From: Nemertoderma westbladi
Taxonomy: Eukaryota > Xenacoelomorpha > Nemertodermatida > Nemertodermatidae
Direction: 5' to 3'
Length of the DNA: 64,000 nt
NCBI GenBank assembly: GCA_032718475.1
Contig: JAUCBJ010001187.1
Coordinates: 1 to 64,000 of the forward strand
The notes below the pieces were generated by a model. It saw nothing but the letters and a program-made list of their open reading frames with translations, did no database searches and had not been told where the DNA came from. This document shows, piece by piece, positions 1 through 13,599 of this stretch; within the stretch, counting starts at the first letter, position 1; every line of letters begins with the position of its first letter. The translations under genes were made by a program, and so were the position numbers.

Positions 1-3000
1 CTAGTAAAAACACTAAAATCAAAATTTACAGAATTTCACACATAGAATCGAAAATGTTTATGGCTCGTTTTTTTCTAAAATCAAATGTGATAATTTTGAA
101 TGAAAAAAAATTGGGGGTAAACGTCTTCGTTTTCAGGCAATTTTGATTTTGCCCTTTTTTTGCCCATGTTTCTTGAGACTCGAATTTTTCTGCGCATTAT
201 TATTCGAAAACTACTCGTCGTATTGACGTCGTTCTTTCACCGATGGATAGAGCTTGGATGGAAGTATGTTTCAAGAAAAAAAAAATTCTCAAAAAATTTA
301 ACCATGTGTCTGAAAAATAGCGCCAAAAAGCGCCAATTTTCAAATGTAAAAAATAAGGTGCTTGGGGCAAATTATATTGCATGGTGAATATGGCTCCCAT
401 TGAAATCTCATCTACCGTCGCATTTAGAGTCACCTATAAGCTATCTTTGGGGGTGCAGAAATTTTTCAAAACACGTTGCCATGGTTACGAAAAATGACTC
501 GAAATATGACGTCATCACGAAAAAACGTGTATAAGCGCGATATTGCGACATCTACTGTATCGAAACGGCCAATGATGTTGCGTTTTCGCTCAAAAAACAT
601 TTTAGAACAATCATTTGGGAACGTTTTCATAAAATATTGCTTTTAAAAAAAATTAATTTTTTTGCCACAAAAATGCCACGCGGTGGCACATTAAAAAAAA
701 ATTTCAACATTGAATAACTCGGCTCTTAATTATTCAATTAGGCTCAAACTTTTTTTCACAAATAAGTATATTAATATCAACAACTCCACCAAATTTCATC
801 AAATTTGAAGAAAAAAAATTTTTCACTTTTTTTCAATTTTGCACAAATCGGCCATTTTTGGCAAAAGACAGCACTCTGTTAGAGGGAAAATCGTTCAAAA
901 AAATTTTCATCTCAGAATTAGCTAAAAACTTTCATTTTGGGTAATATCGATATGGCGGCAACGAATTTCGAGTCAGTTTTCGATTTCAATAAAGTGTCCG
1001 GATTTGGCAGTGTCCGGAAATTCCGGAAATCCGGACACATACAAGATATTAATGGATTTTTTCCGTTCCAACGGATTCTGATAGATAATTTCACGCTCTA
1101 CAAGAATAAAAAAAAAATTTGTCAAAAAAAGTTATTTCTTGCCCAATTTGCCTTGGCAAAAGACCGGCAATTCCATTTATTCCTAATTTACACTAATTTA
1201 TTTTATTTAAATGCCATATATAAGACTTTCAATAGCTAGTTCTACATCTGGACAATCTTTTACACTTTAAATCGTGAAATTTCATCAAGGGAAACTAGAC
1301 TTGTAAAGGTTTTAGTAACGCATGATCGCCGCTGGGAAGCTTTTTCCAAATAATTATCCACCATTGCGGTTTGTTGATATGGTTGCCTAGGAACGCATTG
1401 AATGTATGGAAGCCAGCATTCAGAAAGACGCTAATACATTTCTGTTAGTATAATATTGTCAAGGAAACTACTGAATGTAGATATTAAATAGGCAGAAATA
1501 TAGTTACTGAATGCCGTGCAGTAGCTATCAGTACACAAAAAAGGCCTATAGCATTGTTAAACAATAATTAATGTAATATTTGATTGTTTTTACTGTATTT
1601 TATAGCTAGTGGCGTGTACTAAATATAACCTGTACAATACTGTATGTAATGTAACACGTAGTGCCCTGTGCTACAGATAACAGTACTGCGTCTGTGCATT
1701 GTTAAATGAATACTTTATGTGTTTAGTGTTGAAAGCAGTTGTGCGGTTGCGTTTGTATTCATTCTTCAACAATAATTTAATTAATAAGAAATATAAATTA
1801 GGTTACTTACATACACTAAACTGAGTTCTTCAGAGTGCGCCGCAACTACAGTTCATTAATAACACACTACCACTACCGGTACACTAAAATAACATTAATA
1901 ATTTGCCCGTGTTACTGAAATAAAGATTATTTTCACATAGCCTACTGTAATTAATGAGCTGCACCGCGTCAGTATATAACGGGTTTACCTTTACATATTT
2001 CTTATAGGCCCACCATTCTATTCATTTGTTTGTCATCAATAGCTTGCATAGCGCCGCTAACAATTATTTATGATTGTCTTACTGAAAGCACAAACTAGGC
2101 CAACTAAAACAACTGCAGAACTGAAATAAACTCAACTAAACTACTGTGTGGCCGCGAACTGTATGTTTACATTTTATTTTAATTGCTGGAGTTATGGTGG
2201 TGGGCTCTGTATTACTTTATTTGAATAAATATCATAACTAATAACAGAATGTATTGTACTGTAATTTAAATTCAATAAAAATGTGCCAGAAACGATAAAT
2301 TATCCACAGTTAGGATGTGATTGATTATCAGTTGAAATAAAATTGTTAAACTGTTTCATATGCAGTAAAACCTTTTTGCCATGTGGTTGTGCTTTGTGTG
2401 CCGCATTGTACTGGAGCCTAAAATAATTAAATTACAATATTATTATTTTATACTGTAATTATACAATTTCTGAAAATGTATTCTTAGGCCTAGGGTTCAG
2501 TGTGAAATATATAATATAAAATGTTTGTAGAGGCTCTAATGTTAAACATGGACTGATGTACTGTTACTACACAGATATGGATTGGGTGCATCAGTGTGAC
2601 AATAAATAAATTTATTTTTAATTTAAATGTGTTTGAAAGCCTCTAGCAGTTTTAATATTGATTTTGAATTGGTTATTAGCCACATAACACTATAAATGTC
2701 GCAACCACGTAATTTCACAATATTAGCAATAATTTAATGGGAGTGCCTTAAAATATTTCAATATCCATATTAAACTGCTTGCTGGAAAGAGATGTGTATA
2801 CAAAGACTTATTATTTCCATCGTTCTTATAAAGTTAATTAATTTCTCATATTGTTACAAATCATATATTTTCGCTGCTGGCCTGCGCCAGCAGTTTTGCC
2901 AGCAGCGCTCTAACAATAATAAACACACCCCCCCCCCCCCGGCCTAAACTCATTCCTATTCTCATATAATTCTGGGATGCTCCTGCTGAAACATAAGTCT

Positions 3001-4002
3001 GCTTTGCAAAGAATAATAACTATATCTAAATGTGGCCGGCCTATCTCTCATCTTACTAAATATTACTAAAGTTGCTCATGAAGTGGCAGCCCGATAATTT
3101 TTCTAGTTTGAGAAATCTGACTACCGTAATATACAGTCATATTAATTTGTATGTAATTTGGAAGTATGAGATATCTTCCACTGTAAGTTTTAACGAAGTT
3201 TATCAATTAAATGAAAATGAAAAATAACATAATAATATTAGTAAGGGAAGAAATTCTCAACATTCGGGAATTTGATATTAATAGTTTTATAATATCACAT
3301 TTTAATCAAATACAGACTTTGAATTAAGGTATTATTAAATTATTGCCTTGCAGAGAGTAAAATAAAAATAAAATGTCTGTGCGATCTGGAGTTATATATA
3401 AATAACAATAGAGTTATAAAATGATACGGTGGGCAAACAACACTAATCATTTTTTGCTTGCATTTATGAAATTATAACATGATGTTTGTCATGGTAATTG
3501 TTGATGTTAAAATAACTGTATTCTATAAAGATATAGTGGATTATTCTTATTTAACTACATGCACAGGCATGAATATAATTTAATTAACATGTTTATAGAA
3601 AATGTAGGGCGGTATTATAGGATATTCTAGAACAAATATTTATTTATTATTTGTATTAGATTTAGGATATGGGTCTAAGGATATACCCCCCTTATAATAA
3701 ATAAATGGAGTATAAATAAATATATAGGGGGGCACCTAGGTGGGATGAACCCCCTAAATTTTGAGTTTTGTTCGTTTTAATTTCGCCGGGCCCGAATGGT
3801 GTGAAGTGGCCCGGCTGGTCATACTTTAGATTTTATAATACCAACTGTCGAGTTACGGAGGGCATTTTCATACAAGCAGCGGTCGTGTGGACTTGAAATT
3901 TGGTACCAACATAGAAGAGCAATATCTAAGATATTTGATCCGATCAAAAATTTTCTAACTTGGCCATGGGCAAAATGAGGGCAATTTGAAAATCTAAAAA
4001 AA
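1..4002. repeat. 4.0-kb tandem repeat, copy 1 (cut by window edge)
   Basis: The sequence starting at base 1 recurs at 4,003 and 8,001, giving a head-to-tail unit of 4,002 and 3,998 bp. Sampled stretches differ by scattered substitutions and small indels, so the copies are closely related. The unit is AT-rich. It holds a CCGGA-rich stretch near 1,000, a GCTGCTGG/CCAGCAGC inverted repeat followed by a C tract near 2,880-2,940, and a GCCGGGCC...GGCCCGGC hairpin near 3,785. Short frames (for example 160-387 and 937-1239) recur in each copy but match no family I know. No terminal repeats or transposase are visible. It could be a segmental tandem duplication or a long satellite unit. Confidence 0.95.
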
Positions 4003-7000
4003 CTAGTAAAAACATTAAAATCAAAATTTACAGAATTTCACGCATAGAATCGAAAATGTTTATGGCTCGTTTTTTTCTAAAATCAAATGTGATAATTTTG
4101 AATGAAAAAAAATTGGGGGTAAACGTCTTCGTTTTCAGGCAATTTTGATTTTGCCCTTTTTTTGCCCATGTTTCTTGAGACTCGAATTTTTCTGCGCATT
4201 ACTATTCGAAAACTACTCGTCGTATTGACGTCGTTCTTTCACCGATGGATAGAGCTTGGATGGAAGTATGTTTCAAGAAAAAAAAAATTCTCAAAAAATT
4301 TAACCATGTGTCTGAAAAATAGCGCCAAAAAGCGCCAATTTTCAAATGTAAAAAATAAGGTGCTTGGGGCAAATTATATTGCATGGTGAATATGGCTCCC
4401 ATTGAAATCTCATCTACCGTCGCATTTAGAGTCACCTATAAGCTATCTTTGGGGGTGCGGAAATTTTTCAAAACACGTTGCCATGGTTACGAAAAATGAC
4501 TCGAAATATGACGTCATCACGAAAAAACGTGTATAAGCGCGATATTGCGACATCTACTGTATCGAAACGGCCAATGATGTTGCGTTTTCGCTCAAAAAAC
4601 ATTTTAGAACAATCATTTGGGAACGTTTTCATAAAATATTGTTTTTAAAAAAAAATTAATTTTTTTGCCACAAAAATGCCACACGGTGGCACATTAAAAA
4701 AAAATTTCAACATTGAATAACTCGGCTCCTAATTATTCAATTAGGCTCAAACTTTTTTTCACAAATAAGTATATTAATATCAACAACTCCACCAAATTTC
4801 ATCAATTTTGAAGAAAAAAAATTTTTCACTTTTTTTCAACTTTGCACATATCGACCATTTTTGGCAAAAGTCAGCACTCTGTTAAAGGGAAAATCGTTCA
4901 AAAAAATTTTCATCTCAGAATTAGCTAAAAACTTGTATTTTGGGTAATATCGATATGGCGGCAACGAATTTCGAGTCAGTTTTCGATTTCAATAAAGTGT
5001 CCGGAATTGGCAGTGTCCGGAAATTCCGGAAATCCGGACACATACAAGATATTAATGGATTTTTTCCGTTCCAACGGATTCTGATAGATAATTTCACGCT
5101 CTACAAGAATAAAAAAAAAATTTGTCATAAAAAATTATTTCTTGCCCAATTTGCCTGGGCAAAAGACCGGCAATTCCATTTATTCATAATTTACACTAAT
5201 TTATTTTATTTAAATGTCATATATAAGACTTTCAATCGCTAGTTCTACATCTGGACAATCTTTTACAATTTAAATCGTGAAATTTCATCAAGGGAAACTC
5301 GACTTGTAAAGGTTTTAGTAACGCATGATCGCCGCTGGGAAGCTTTTTCCAAATAATTATCCACCATTGCGGTTTGTTGATATGGTTGCCTAGGAACGCA
5401 TTGAATGTATGGAAGACAGCATTCAGAAGGACGCTAATACATTTCTGTTAGTATTGTCAAGGAAACTACTGAATGTAGATATTAAATAGGCAGAAATATA
5501 GTTACTGAATGCCGTGCAGTAGCTATCGGTACACAAATAAGGCCTATAGCATTGTTAAACAATACTGAATGTAATATTTGATTGTTTTTACTGTATTTTA
5601 TAGCTAGTGGCATGTACTATAACCTGTACAATACTGTATGTAATGTAACACGTAGTGCCCTGTGCCACATAACAGAACTGCTTCTGTGCATTGTTAAATG
5701 AATACTTTATGTGTTTAGTGTTGAAAGCAGTTGTGCGGTTGCGTTTTTATTCATTCTTCAACAATAATTTAATTAATAAGAAATATAAATTAGGCTACTT
5801 ACATACACTAAGCTGAGTTCTTCAGAGTGCGCCGCAACTACAGTTCATTAATAACACACTAGGCCTACCACTACCAGTACAGTAAAATAACATTAATAAT
5901 TTGCCTGTGTTTATGAAATAAAGATTATTTTCTTGAAGCCTACTGTAATTAATGAGCTGCACCGAGTCTGTATATAAAGGGTTTACCTTTACATATTCCT
6001 TATAGGTGCAACATTATATTCATTTGTTTGTCATCAATAGCTTGCATAGCGCCGCTAACAATTATTTCTGATTGTCTTACTGAAAGCACAAACTAGGCCA
6101 ACTAAAACAACTGCAGAACTGAAAGAGACTCAATTAAACTACTGTGTGGCCACGAACTGTGTGTTTACATTGTATTTTAATTGCTGTAGTTCTGGAGGTG
6201 GGCTCTGTATTACTTTATTAGAATAAATATCGTAATAAATAAATGAATGTATTGTACTGTAATTTAAATTCAATAAAAATGTGCCAGATTCGATAATTTA
6301 TCGACAGTTAGGATGTGATTGATTATCAGTTGAAATAAAATTGTTAAACTGTTTCATATGCAGTAAAACCTTTTTGCCATGTGGCTGTGATTTGTGGTGC
6401 CGCATTGTACTGGAGCCTAAAATTATTAAATTACAATATTATTATTTTATACTGTAATTATACTTCTGAAAGTGTAAGTCTTAGGCCTAGGTTTCAGTGT
6501 GAAATATATAATATAAAATGTTTGTAGAGGCTCTAATGTTAGACATGGACTGATGTACTTTTACGACACAGATATGGATTGGGTGCATCAGTGTGGCAAT
6601 AAATAAATTAATTTTTAATTTAATTGTGTTTGAAAGCCTAAAGCAGTTTTGATATTGATTTTGAATTGGTTATTAGCCACTCAATAAATGTCGCAACCAC
6701 GTAATTTCACAATATTAGCAATAATTTAATGGGAGTGCCTTAAAATATTACAATATCCATATTAAACTGCTTGCTGGACAGTGATGTGTATACAAAGACT
6801 TATTATTTCCATCATTCTTATAAAATTAATTAATTTATCATATTGCTACCAATCATATATTTACGCTGCTGGCCTGCGCCAGCAGTTTTGCCAGCAGCGC
6901 TCTAACAATAATAAACAACCCCCCCCCCCCCCCCCCGACCTACACTCATTCCTATTCTCAAATAATTCTGGGATGCTCCTGCTGTAACATAAGTCTGCTT

Positions 7001-8000
7001 TGCAAAGAATAACTATATCTAAATGTGGCCGGCCTATCTCTCATCTTACTAAATATTACTAAAGTTGCTCATTCAAAAGTGGCAGCCCGATAATTTTTCT
7101 AATTTGAGAAATCTGACTACCGTAATATACAGTCAGTAATTTGTGGAGGAAGTATGTGATATTTTCCACTGTAAGTTTTAACGAAGTTTATCAATGAAAT
7201 GAAAATGAAAAATAACAATAATATTAGTAAGGGAAGATATTCTCGACATTCGGGTTTTTGATATTAATAGTTTCAATAATATCACATTTTAATCAAATAC
7301 AGACTTTGGATTAAGGTATTATTAAATTATTGCCCTGCAGAGAGTAAAATAAAAATAAAATGTTTGTGCGATCTGGAGTTATATATAATAAACAATAGAG
7401 TTATGAAATGATATGGTGGACAAACAACAAACAACACTAATCATTTTTTGCTTGCATTTATGCATTTGTAACATGATGTTTGTCATGGTAATTGTTGATG
7501 TTAAAATAACTGTATTCTAGAAAGAAATAGTAAATATTCTTAATTAACTACATACAATATGCACATACATGAATATAATTTAGGTAACCTGTTATAGAAA
7601 ATGTAGGGGGGTATTATAGGATATTCTAGAACAAATATTTATTTAATATTTGAATTAGATTTAGGATCTGGAAAAACGGATATACCCCCCCTATAATAAA
7701 CTGAAAATCAAATATATAATCTAGGGGGGCACCTAGGTGGGATGAACCCCTATAAATTTTGAGTTTTGTTCGTTTTAATTTCGCCGGGCCCGAATGGTGT
7801 GAAGTGGCCCGGCTGGTCATACTTTAGATTTTATAATACCAACTGTCGAGTTACGGAGGGCATTTTCATACAAGCAGCGGTCGTGTGGACTTGAAATTTG
7901 GTACCAACATAGAAGAGCAATATCTAAGATATTTGATCCGATCAAAAATTTTCTAACTTGGCCATGGGCAAAATGAGGGCAATTTGAAAATCTAAAAAAA
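4003..8000. repeat. 4.0-kb tandem repeat, copy 2 (complete)
   Basis: This is the only copy complete on both sides. It follows the order of copy 1 throughout, with small indels such as a different C-tract length near 6,919-6,936 and extra bases near 7,430. The same hairpins recur at the same relative places, for example GCCGGGCC...GGCCCGGC near 7,783. Nothing in it looks coding. Confidence 0.95.
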
Positions 8001-10193
8001 CTAGTAAAAACACTAAAATCAAAATTTACAGAATTTCACACATAGAATCGAAAATGTTTATGGCTCGTTTTTTTCTAAAATCAAATGTGATAATTTTGAA
8101 TGAAAAAAAATTGGGGGTAAACGTCTTCGTTTTCAGGCAATTTTGATTTTGCCCTTTTTTTGCCCATGTTTCTTGAGACTCGAATTTTTCTGCGCATTAC
8201 TATTCGAAAACTACTCGTCGTATTGACGTCGTTCTTTCACCGATGGATAGAGCTTGGATGGAAGTATGTTTCAAGAAAAAAAAATTCTCAAAAAATTTAA
8301 CCATGTGTCTGAAAAATAGCGCCAAAAAGCGCCAATTTTCAAATGTAAAAAATAAGGTGCTTGGGGCAAATTATATTGCATGGTGAATATGGCTCCCATT
8401 GAAATCTCATCTACCGTCGCATTTAGAGTCACCTATAAGCTATCTTTGGGGGTGAAGAAATTTTTCAAAACACGTTGCCATGGTTACGAAAAATGACTCG
8501 AAATATGACGTCATCACAAAAAACGTGTATAAGTGCGATATTGCGACATCTACTGTATTGAAACAGCCAATGATGTTGCGTTTTCGCTCAAAAAACATTT
8601 TAGAACAATCATTTGGGAACGTTTTCATAAAATATTGTTATTAAAAAAAATTAATTTTTTTGCCACAAAAATGCCACACGGTGGCACATTAAAAAATTTT
8701 TTCAACATTGAATAACTCGGCTCCTAATTATTCAATTGGGCTCAAACTTTTTTTCACAAATAAGTATATTAATATCAACAACTCCACCAAATTTCATCAA
8801 ATTTGAAGAAAAAAAATTTTTCACTTTTTTTCAATTTTGCACAAATCGGCCATTTTTGGCAAAAGTCAGCACTCTGTTAGAGGGAAAATCGTTCAAAAAA
8901 ATTTTCATCTCAGAATTAGCTAAAAACTTTCATTTTGGGTAATATCGATATGGCGGCAACGAATTTCGAGTCAGTTTTCGATTTCAATAAAGTGTCCGGA
9001 ATTGGCAGTGTCCGGAAATTCCGGAAATCCGGACACATACAAGATATTAATGGATTTTTTTCGTTCCAACGGATTCTGATAGATAATTTCACGCTCTACA
9101 AGAATAAAAAAAAAATTTGTCAAAAAAAATTATTTCTTGCCCAATTTGCCTGGGCAAAAGACCGGCAATTCCATTTATTCCTAATTTACACTAATTTATT
9201 TTATTTAAATGTCATATATAAGACTTTCAATCGTTAGTTCTACATCTGGACAATCTTTTACACTTTAAATCGTGAAATTTCATCAAGGGAAACTCGACTT
9301 GTAAAGGTTATAGTAACGCATGATCGCCGCTGGGAAGCTTTTTCCAAATAATTATCCACCATTGCGGTTTGTTGATATGGTTGCCTAGGAACGCATTGAA
9401 TGTATGGAAGCCAGCATTCAGAAGGATGCTAATACATTTCTGTTAGTATTGTCAAGGAAACTACTGAATGTAGATATTAAATAGGCAGAAATATAGTTAC
9501 TGAATGCCGTGCAGTAGCTATCGGTACACAAATAAGGCCTATAGCATTGTTAAACAATAATTAATGTAATATTTGATTGTTTTACTGTATTTTATAGCTA
9601 GTGGCATGTACTATAACCTGTACAATACTGCATGTAATGTAACACGTAGTGCCCAGTGCTACAGAACAGAACTGCGTCTGTGCATTGTTAAATGAATACT
9701 TTATGTGTTTAGTGTTGAAAGCAGTTGTGCGGTTGCGTTTGTATTCATTCTTCAACAATAATTTAATCAACAATAATTTAATTAATAAGAAATATAAATT
9801 AGGCTACTTACATACACTAAACTGAGTTCTTCAGAGTGCGCCGCAACTACAGTTCATTAATAACACACTACCACTACCGGTACACTAAAATAACATTAAT
9901 AATTTGCCCGTAGATAGATAGATTTATTTATACATTATGTAAAAACAATAACAAATACACCAAACAATGTACCGGTATAAAGGTATTGTCCAACATAACA
10001 TATAGGATTACCCCTAAAGCTTTGCAGCTTATTTCCAAGGGGGTCCTTTATGTTACTTGGTTACCCGTGTTACTGAAATAAAGATTATTTTCATATAGCC
10101 TATTGTAATTAATGAGCTGCACCGCGTCAGTATATAACGGGTTTACCTTTACATATTTCTTATAGGCCCACCATTCTATTCATTTGTTTGTCA
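8001..10193. repeat. 4.0-kb tandem repeat, copy 3 (partial, interrupted)
   Basis: It follows copies 1 and 2 up to TTTGTTTGTCAT at about 10,193 and then diverges abruptly, so about half the unit is present. A 152-bp LINE fragment at 9,912-10,063 interrupts it and is absent from the same place in copies 1 and 2. A small tandem duplication of CAACAATAATTTAAT occurs near 9,755-9,785. Confidence 0.93.
9912..10063 (-). mobile_element. 5'-truncated LINE 3' end with CCCGT target-site duplication
   Basis: This insertion splits copy 3 of the 4-kb repeat. The uninterrupted sequence in copy 1 reads TTTGCCCGTGTTACTG. Here CCCGT is present on both sides (9,907-9,911 and 10,064-10,068). Read on the minus strand, the insert ends in a short (TCTA)n tail and matches the 3' end of the LINE at 47.6-48.2 kb, including the stretch GGAAATAAGCTGCAAAGCTT. 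It is a typical 5'-truncated target-primed insertion of the same family, in opposite orientation. Confidence 0.9.
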
Positions 10194-10302
10194 TTCATTT
10201 GCATCAGGAACTTTCATATTTACAGGTCCGCGTAGCGAGGCCTCTAGTATTCACTCCATTGTTGTTAATTTATCGTTAGGTTTTGGTATTAAGAAATGAA
10301 AC

Positions 10303-10376
10303 GGCCCCAGTGGCTCAGTTGGCAGAGCGTGGGACTTGGAATCTCTAGCTACCGAGTTCAATCCCCTATTCCGGTG
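10303..10376 (+). repeat. tRNA-derived SINE head or tRNA pseudogene
   Basis: An A-box-like TGGCTCAGTTGGCAGAGCG is followed about 30 bases later by a B-box-like GAGTTCAATCCCC, the spacing of an internal RNA polymerase III promoter. The flanking bases do not form a convincing acceptor stem and the B box deviates from consensus, so a functional tRNA is unlikely. No clear 3' tail was defined. Confidence 0.6.
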
Positions 10377-11968
10377 AATGTTTTTTGTTGTAAGATGGGT
10401 AGTAAGCTATTCAAGGAGACAGTTCATGCGTTAGTAGACGAGTTTTACTATGGGAACAATAACATAGTTATATTTTTTCAATTTGCATGGTGCTTGTATC
10501 GTTCATCCAACCTTCGATCAAATAAAATTATATACATAATAATAATAATATATATTGTATATTTCGTATAATACCAATATCTAATTCAGTTTTATAAATA
10601 GGATATTGTAAATTCATTGAATACTAAAAACACTAACATTTATTGTAAGCTTACACGAATGTGATATATTACAGATACTTTAAAATTTGTACCAGTAACT
10701 AACAGTATATGGATACTAGAGTTTGATAAACCAATGAGCATATCACTGGATATCATTGAGTAATAAAAATATATTTCAATGTAATAATATCATCGATATA
10801 ACAATATCCTTGAATTTCATTAAACTATATCCTCGAATATTGGATATTGCCAAATAACAAATCATTAAATATTGTATGATATCAAATATCATATTGTGGA
10901 ATATTATCTCTTTTACTTCTCGAGTAATGGCTGGTTTTCCGTCTGTAAGTCTGTCTGTCTGTCCATCGAAATATTAAAAAGCAGTGGGAATTTTTCTTAA
11001 TGCCGATATCTGTTTTCATGTTTTGAATTATCTAATCACTATGTCTGTATGTCAGTCTATCTGTCTCACAGTTTGTCTGTCTGTCTGTCAATTTATAATT
11101 AATAGATATTTAATAAATATTTGTGAGTTTGTATTACATATTGAACAGTTGTCTAATGGACTATTTGTCTACTAGTAATAACAAATGGGAACCATCATAT
11201 AGCAATAGCTGGTAATAATAATTGTGGGGATCAACCATAAACTTATTATTTTTTAAATTCCACATGCTTTGAGAATAATTCACGTGCTGCGCGAAGTCTT
11301 CATGTGCTGCATGAACATTTCATGTTCCACGTAAAGGCTTCTCATTCTGATCAAAAGGCTTTCCGAACTCCTCGAATAATTAACGTGCTGTGTGAAGACT
11401 TATTATAAAAGTATGTGGAAATTTTTTATATCATTCAGAAAGTTTAAAGGTTGTCTCATTATTCTATGACTATTTATTAATAAATCACGAAATAGTATGC
11501 GATCAAACCAAAACTCCAAAATGAAATTTGTTCACGTGCTGCGCGGAGTGTTTTTGGGCAAGCACTCTAAAATTATTTTAACAGGTTTTTAAAAGTTGGT
11601 AGGGGTTTATTTGAACCAAATTTCATTAAATCCATTGAGAAATCACAAAATAGATAGGGGATAACCAATGTGAAAAGAAAAGGACATGAAAATGATACAT
11701 GAAAAAATCCAAAAATGAAAAATGGTACATGAAAATAGCGAGAACATTTGAAATATATTGTTCTTAAACTTTAAATGCGTTTATCTCGGATTGTATTTTT
11801 CACATTCATAATACTACTACACGTCCATTTCTTAACCAATTTTCGAAATTTTTTTTTGTTTAATTTCTTTTCGGGGTTTGATCAAAGGTTATCGATTAGA
11901 ATTTTGAATTGTGCCATATTAATTTCTTGAAATTAGTTAATATCTATTAAATAATATTTAAAAAATAC
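10377..11968. other. AT-rich intergenic sequence with TCTG microsatellites
   Basis: No gene was recognised. The stretch holds imperfect TCTG/TGTC repeats at about 10,940-10,970 and 11,040-11,090. It also has two copies of a CACGTGCTGCGCGAAG-like word (11,281 and 11,533) that recurs elsewhere in the window. The remainder is low-complexity AT-rich sequence. Confidence 0.6.
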
Positions 11969-12395
11969 TGGGCTCTAACTGCTGAGTACACCAAATCCCT
12001 GGATGGCCTATTCACAAGAATGCTACGCCGGGTTCATTGTGGTAGTACAATGCACACATCTCCAACCAAACACTATATAACATTGGAGGTATCTCATTGG
12101 TTCCCCCAAGCTTGACACTAGAACAAAGTTGCCTCCGCTTTTCAGGACATTGCTTTCGCCGTGAGGACCAGCCAGTGCATAATCTTGTACTTTGGCAGCC
12201 TCATGGAGTGAATAAGTATGGTGGACAGCCCATGACTTTCTTGAGACGCATCTTAAAGGACACCGGCCTTGAAGATGCGGATGATCTAGCAAATGTCATG
12301 GGTGATAGGGGAGTTGTGGTGGCACAATTTTATCGACAGGCCAGCACAGCATTCTTAAAAATGCAGCTGCAATGCAGCATGCCGTTCTTAATAGT
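11969..12395 (+). pseudogene. RTE-like non-LTR retrotransposon, C-terminal fragment
   Basis: Two overlapping frames encode the end of an endonuclease/reverse-transcriptase polyprotein. The first (11,969 to about 12,110) reads like the conserved segment YTKSLDGLFTRMLRRV. After a frameshift the second (12,097-12,408) continues with LRFSGHCFRR, then a GQP-type turn and LRRILKDTGLED. These resemble the post-RT region of RTE-type elements (rLrfaGHc.R, gRpa.ty...kDTGL). RT and endonuclease are absent. A shorter relative lies at 14,251-14,312, and another family member on the other strand at 40,483-40,644. Confidence 0.8.
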
Positions 12396-12404
12396 AGTAG
12401 TTTT

Positions 12405-12725
12405 CTAACCAAAACAATAAACGATGTTGTTACTAATTGAGGGAAAGGAGTAGGTTACAGAGACGGGTTTTTCTAACCAAAACAATAAACGATGTTACCA
12501 TTTGAGGGAAAGGAGCTGGTTACAGAGACTATTTTTTTAACCAAAACAATAAACGATGTTGTTACTAATTGAGGGAAAGGAGTAGGTTACAGAGACGGGT
12601 GTTTCTAACCAAAACAATAAACGATGTTATTACCAATTGAGGGAGGTTATAGAGACAGCTTTTTCTAACCAAAACAATAACCTTTGTTGTTATATCGTAT
12701 GTAAAAATATCTATATCACTAGCAC
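12405..12725. repeat. 60-68-bp tandem repeat, about 4.5 copies
   Basis: Units begin CTAACCAAAACAATAAACGA (or TTAACC) at 12,405, 12,473, 12,537, 12,605 and 12,665, so spacing is 60-68 bp. Most contain GAGGGAAAGGAG and GGTTACAGAGAC. The same core occurs singly at about 30,541 and 31,575 and inverted near 40,890, so this is a local amplification of part of a dispersed repeat. Confidence 0.9.
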
Positions 12726-12748
12726 TTATATCCTGTAAATAATGGCAT

Positions 12749-12860
12749 GGGGGGGGGGGGGGGGGGTAACAGTAATCACTAGTTTGACGGGGGGGGGGGG
12801 GTAACAGGAATGGGGGGGGAGTAGAAATTCTGGGGGGTAAGTGGAAATTCTGGGGGGTGT
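12749..12860. repeat. G-tract cluster
   Basis: Long runs of G at about 12,749-12,766 and 12,789-12,801 are followed by shorter runs and a repeated AGTGGAAATTCTGGGGGGT-like unit. The run lengths may be assembly-sensitive. Confidence 0.8.
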
Positions 12861-12961
12861 TTCATTCAAAACACGAACACGTCACTTAAGACTATAGTTA
12901 ATGATACGCACTAACTTTACACAAACAACCAAAAATTAATACCTGGAGACCCAACACCCAA

Positions 12962-13597
12962 CTAACACATAGACAAATGTAATTTTGAAATATAACAAAG
13001 AAATAAAAAAAAATAAAAATAAACGGTATAGAGAATTGTTATGGCGAGATTTTTCCTGACCCGAACCATATTTGTTGAAAATAATTGATGGTATAACGAT
13101 AAGGAAGGATATCTATGAAAATGATAATCTATAAATTGTACTCTGATTTGGTTGTAGGCTGGGCATACTAAAATAAAATGAAATTCGCTTTCAACCAGAC
13201 CCATATTGCACATCGTACATAAACGTTCGTCGCGTGGCTTGACCTGCTAAGATTTCCAGGCAGTGCGAAGTACAGCGTAGGTGGGCTAGAGCAATTTTCA
13301 GATGAGGTTCATTTGGCAGTTCATTAAAAGGTACTCTTCCGTACCAAATTCTGTTTTAATATACAGTTCTCCCTTGGGGGATGCGCTAATGGACAGCCAC
13401 CAATCTTGTATAAATTGGTCCCTAATTACCTTATGTACTGTATTAAGAAACTCAGTCTCGTTTATAACAGATTGATTTAACCACGCGTGACTAAGTCCCA
13501 GGTTGTTAAGGAGATCCCTTATTTTGAAGGCCCAATTTGCAGTGGTCGGGGTGGTGTGGCAGTCACTGTGTAACTGGTTGTACATCATCTTTTATGC
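12962..13597 (-). pseudogene. Non-LTR retrotransposon C-terminal fragment
   Basis: The minus strand encodes, in two frames, the end of a LINE polyprotein. 13,298-13,588 gives NWAFKIRDLLNNLGL and YIKTEFGTEEYLL. 12,962-13,230 gives RDERLCTMCNMG, then VESEFHFILVCPAY. The C-x2-C plus E-x-E-x-H-F-x4-C pattern is the zinc-binding tail seen after RT in many LINEs. At least two frameshifts or stops lie between the segments near 13,230-13,300. RT and endonuclease are not present. Confidence 0.8.
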
Positions 13598-13599
13598 CT

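Noticed and set aside
937-1239. 100-codon frame repeated in all three copies of the 4-kb unit
   Set aside because: The DNA copies are nearly identical throughout, so conservation of the frame is uninformative. Composition is Lys/Phe-rich from poly-A/T and no motif is present.
10303-10376. Functional tRNA gene
   Set aside because: Boxes A and B are recognisable but arms and acceptor stem do not pair well. It is better read as a SINE head or pseudogene.
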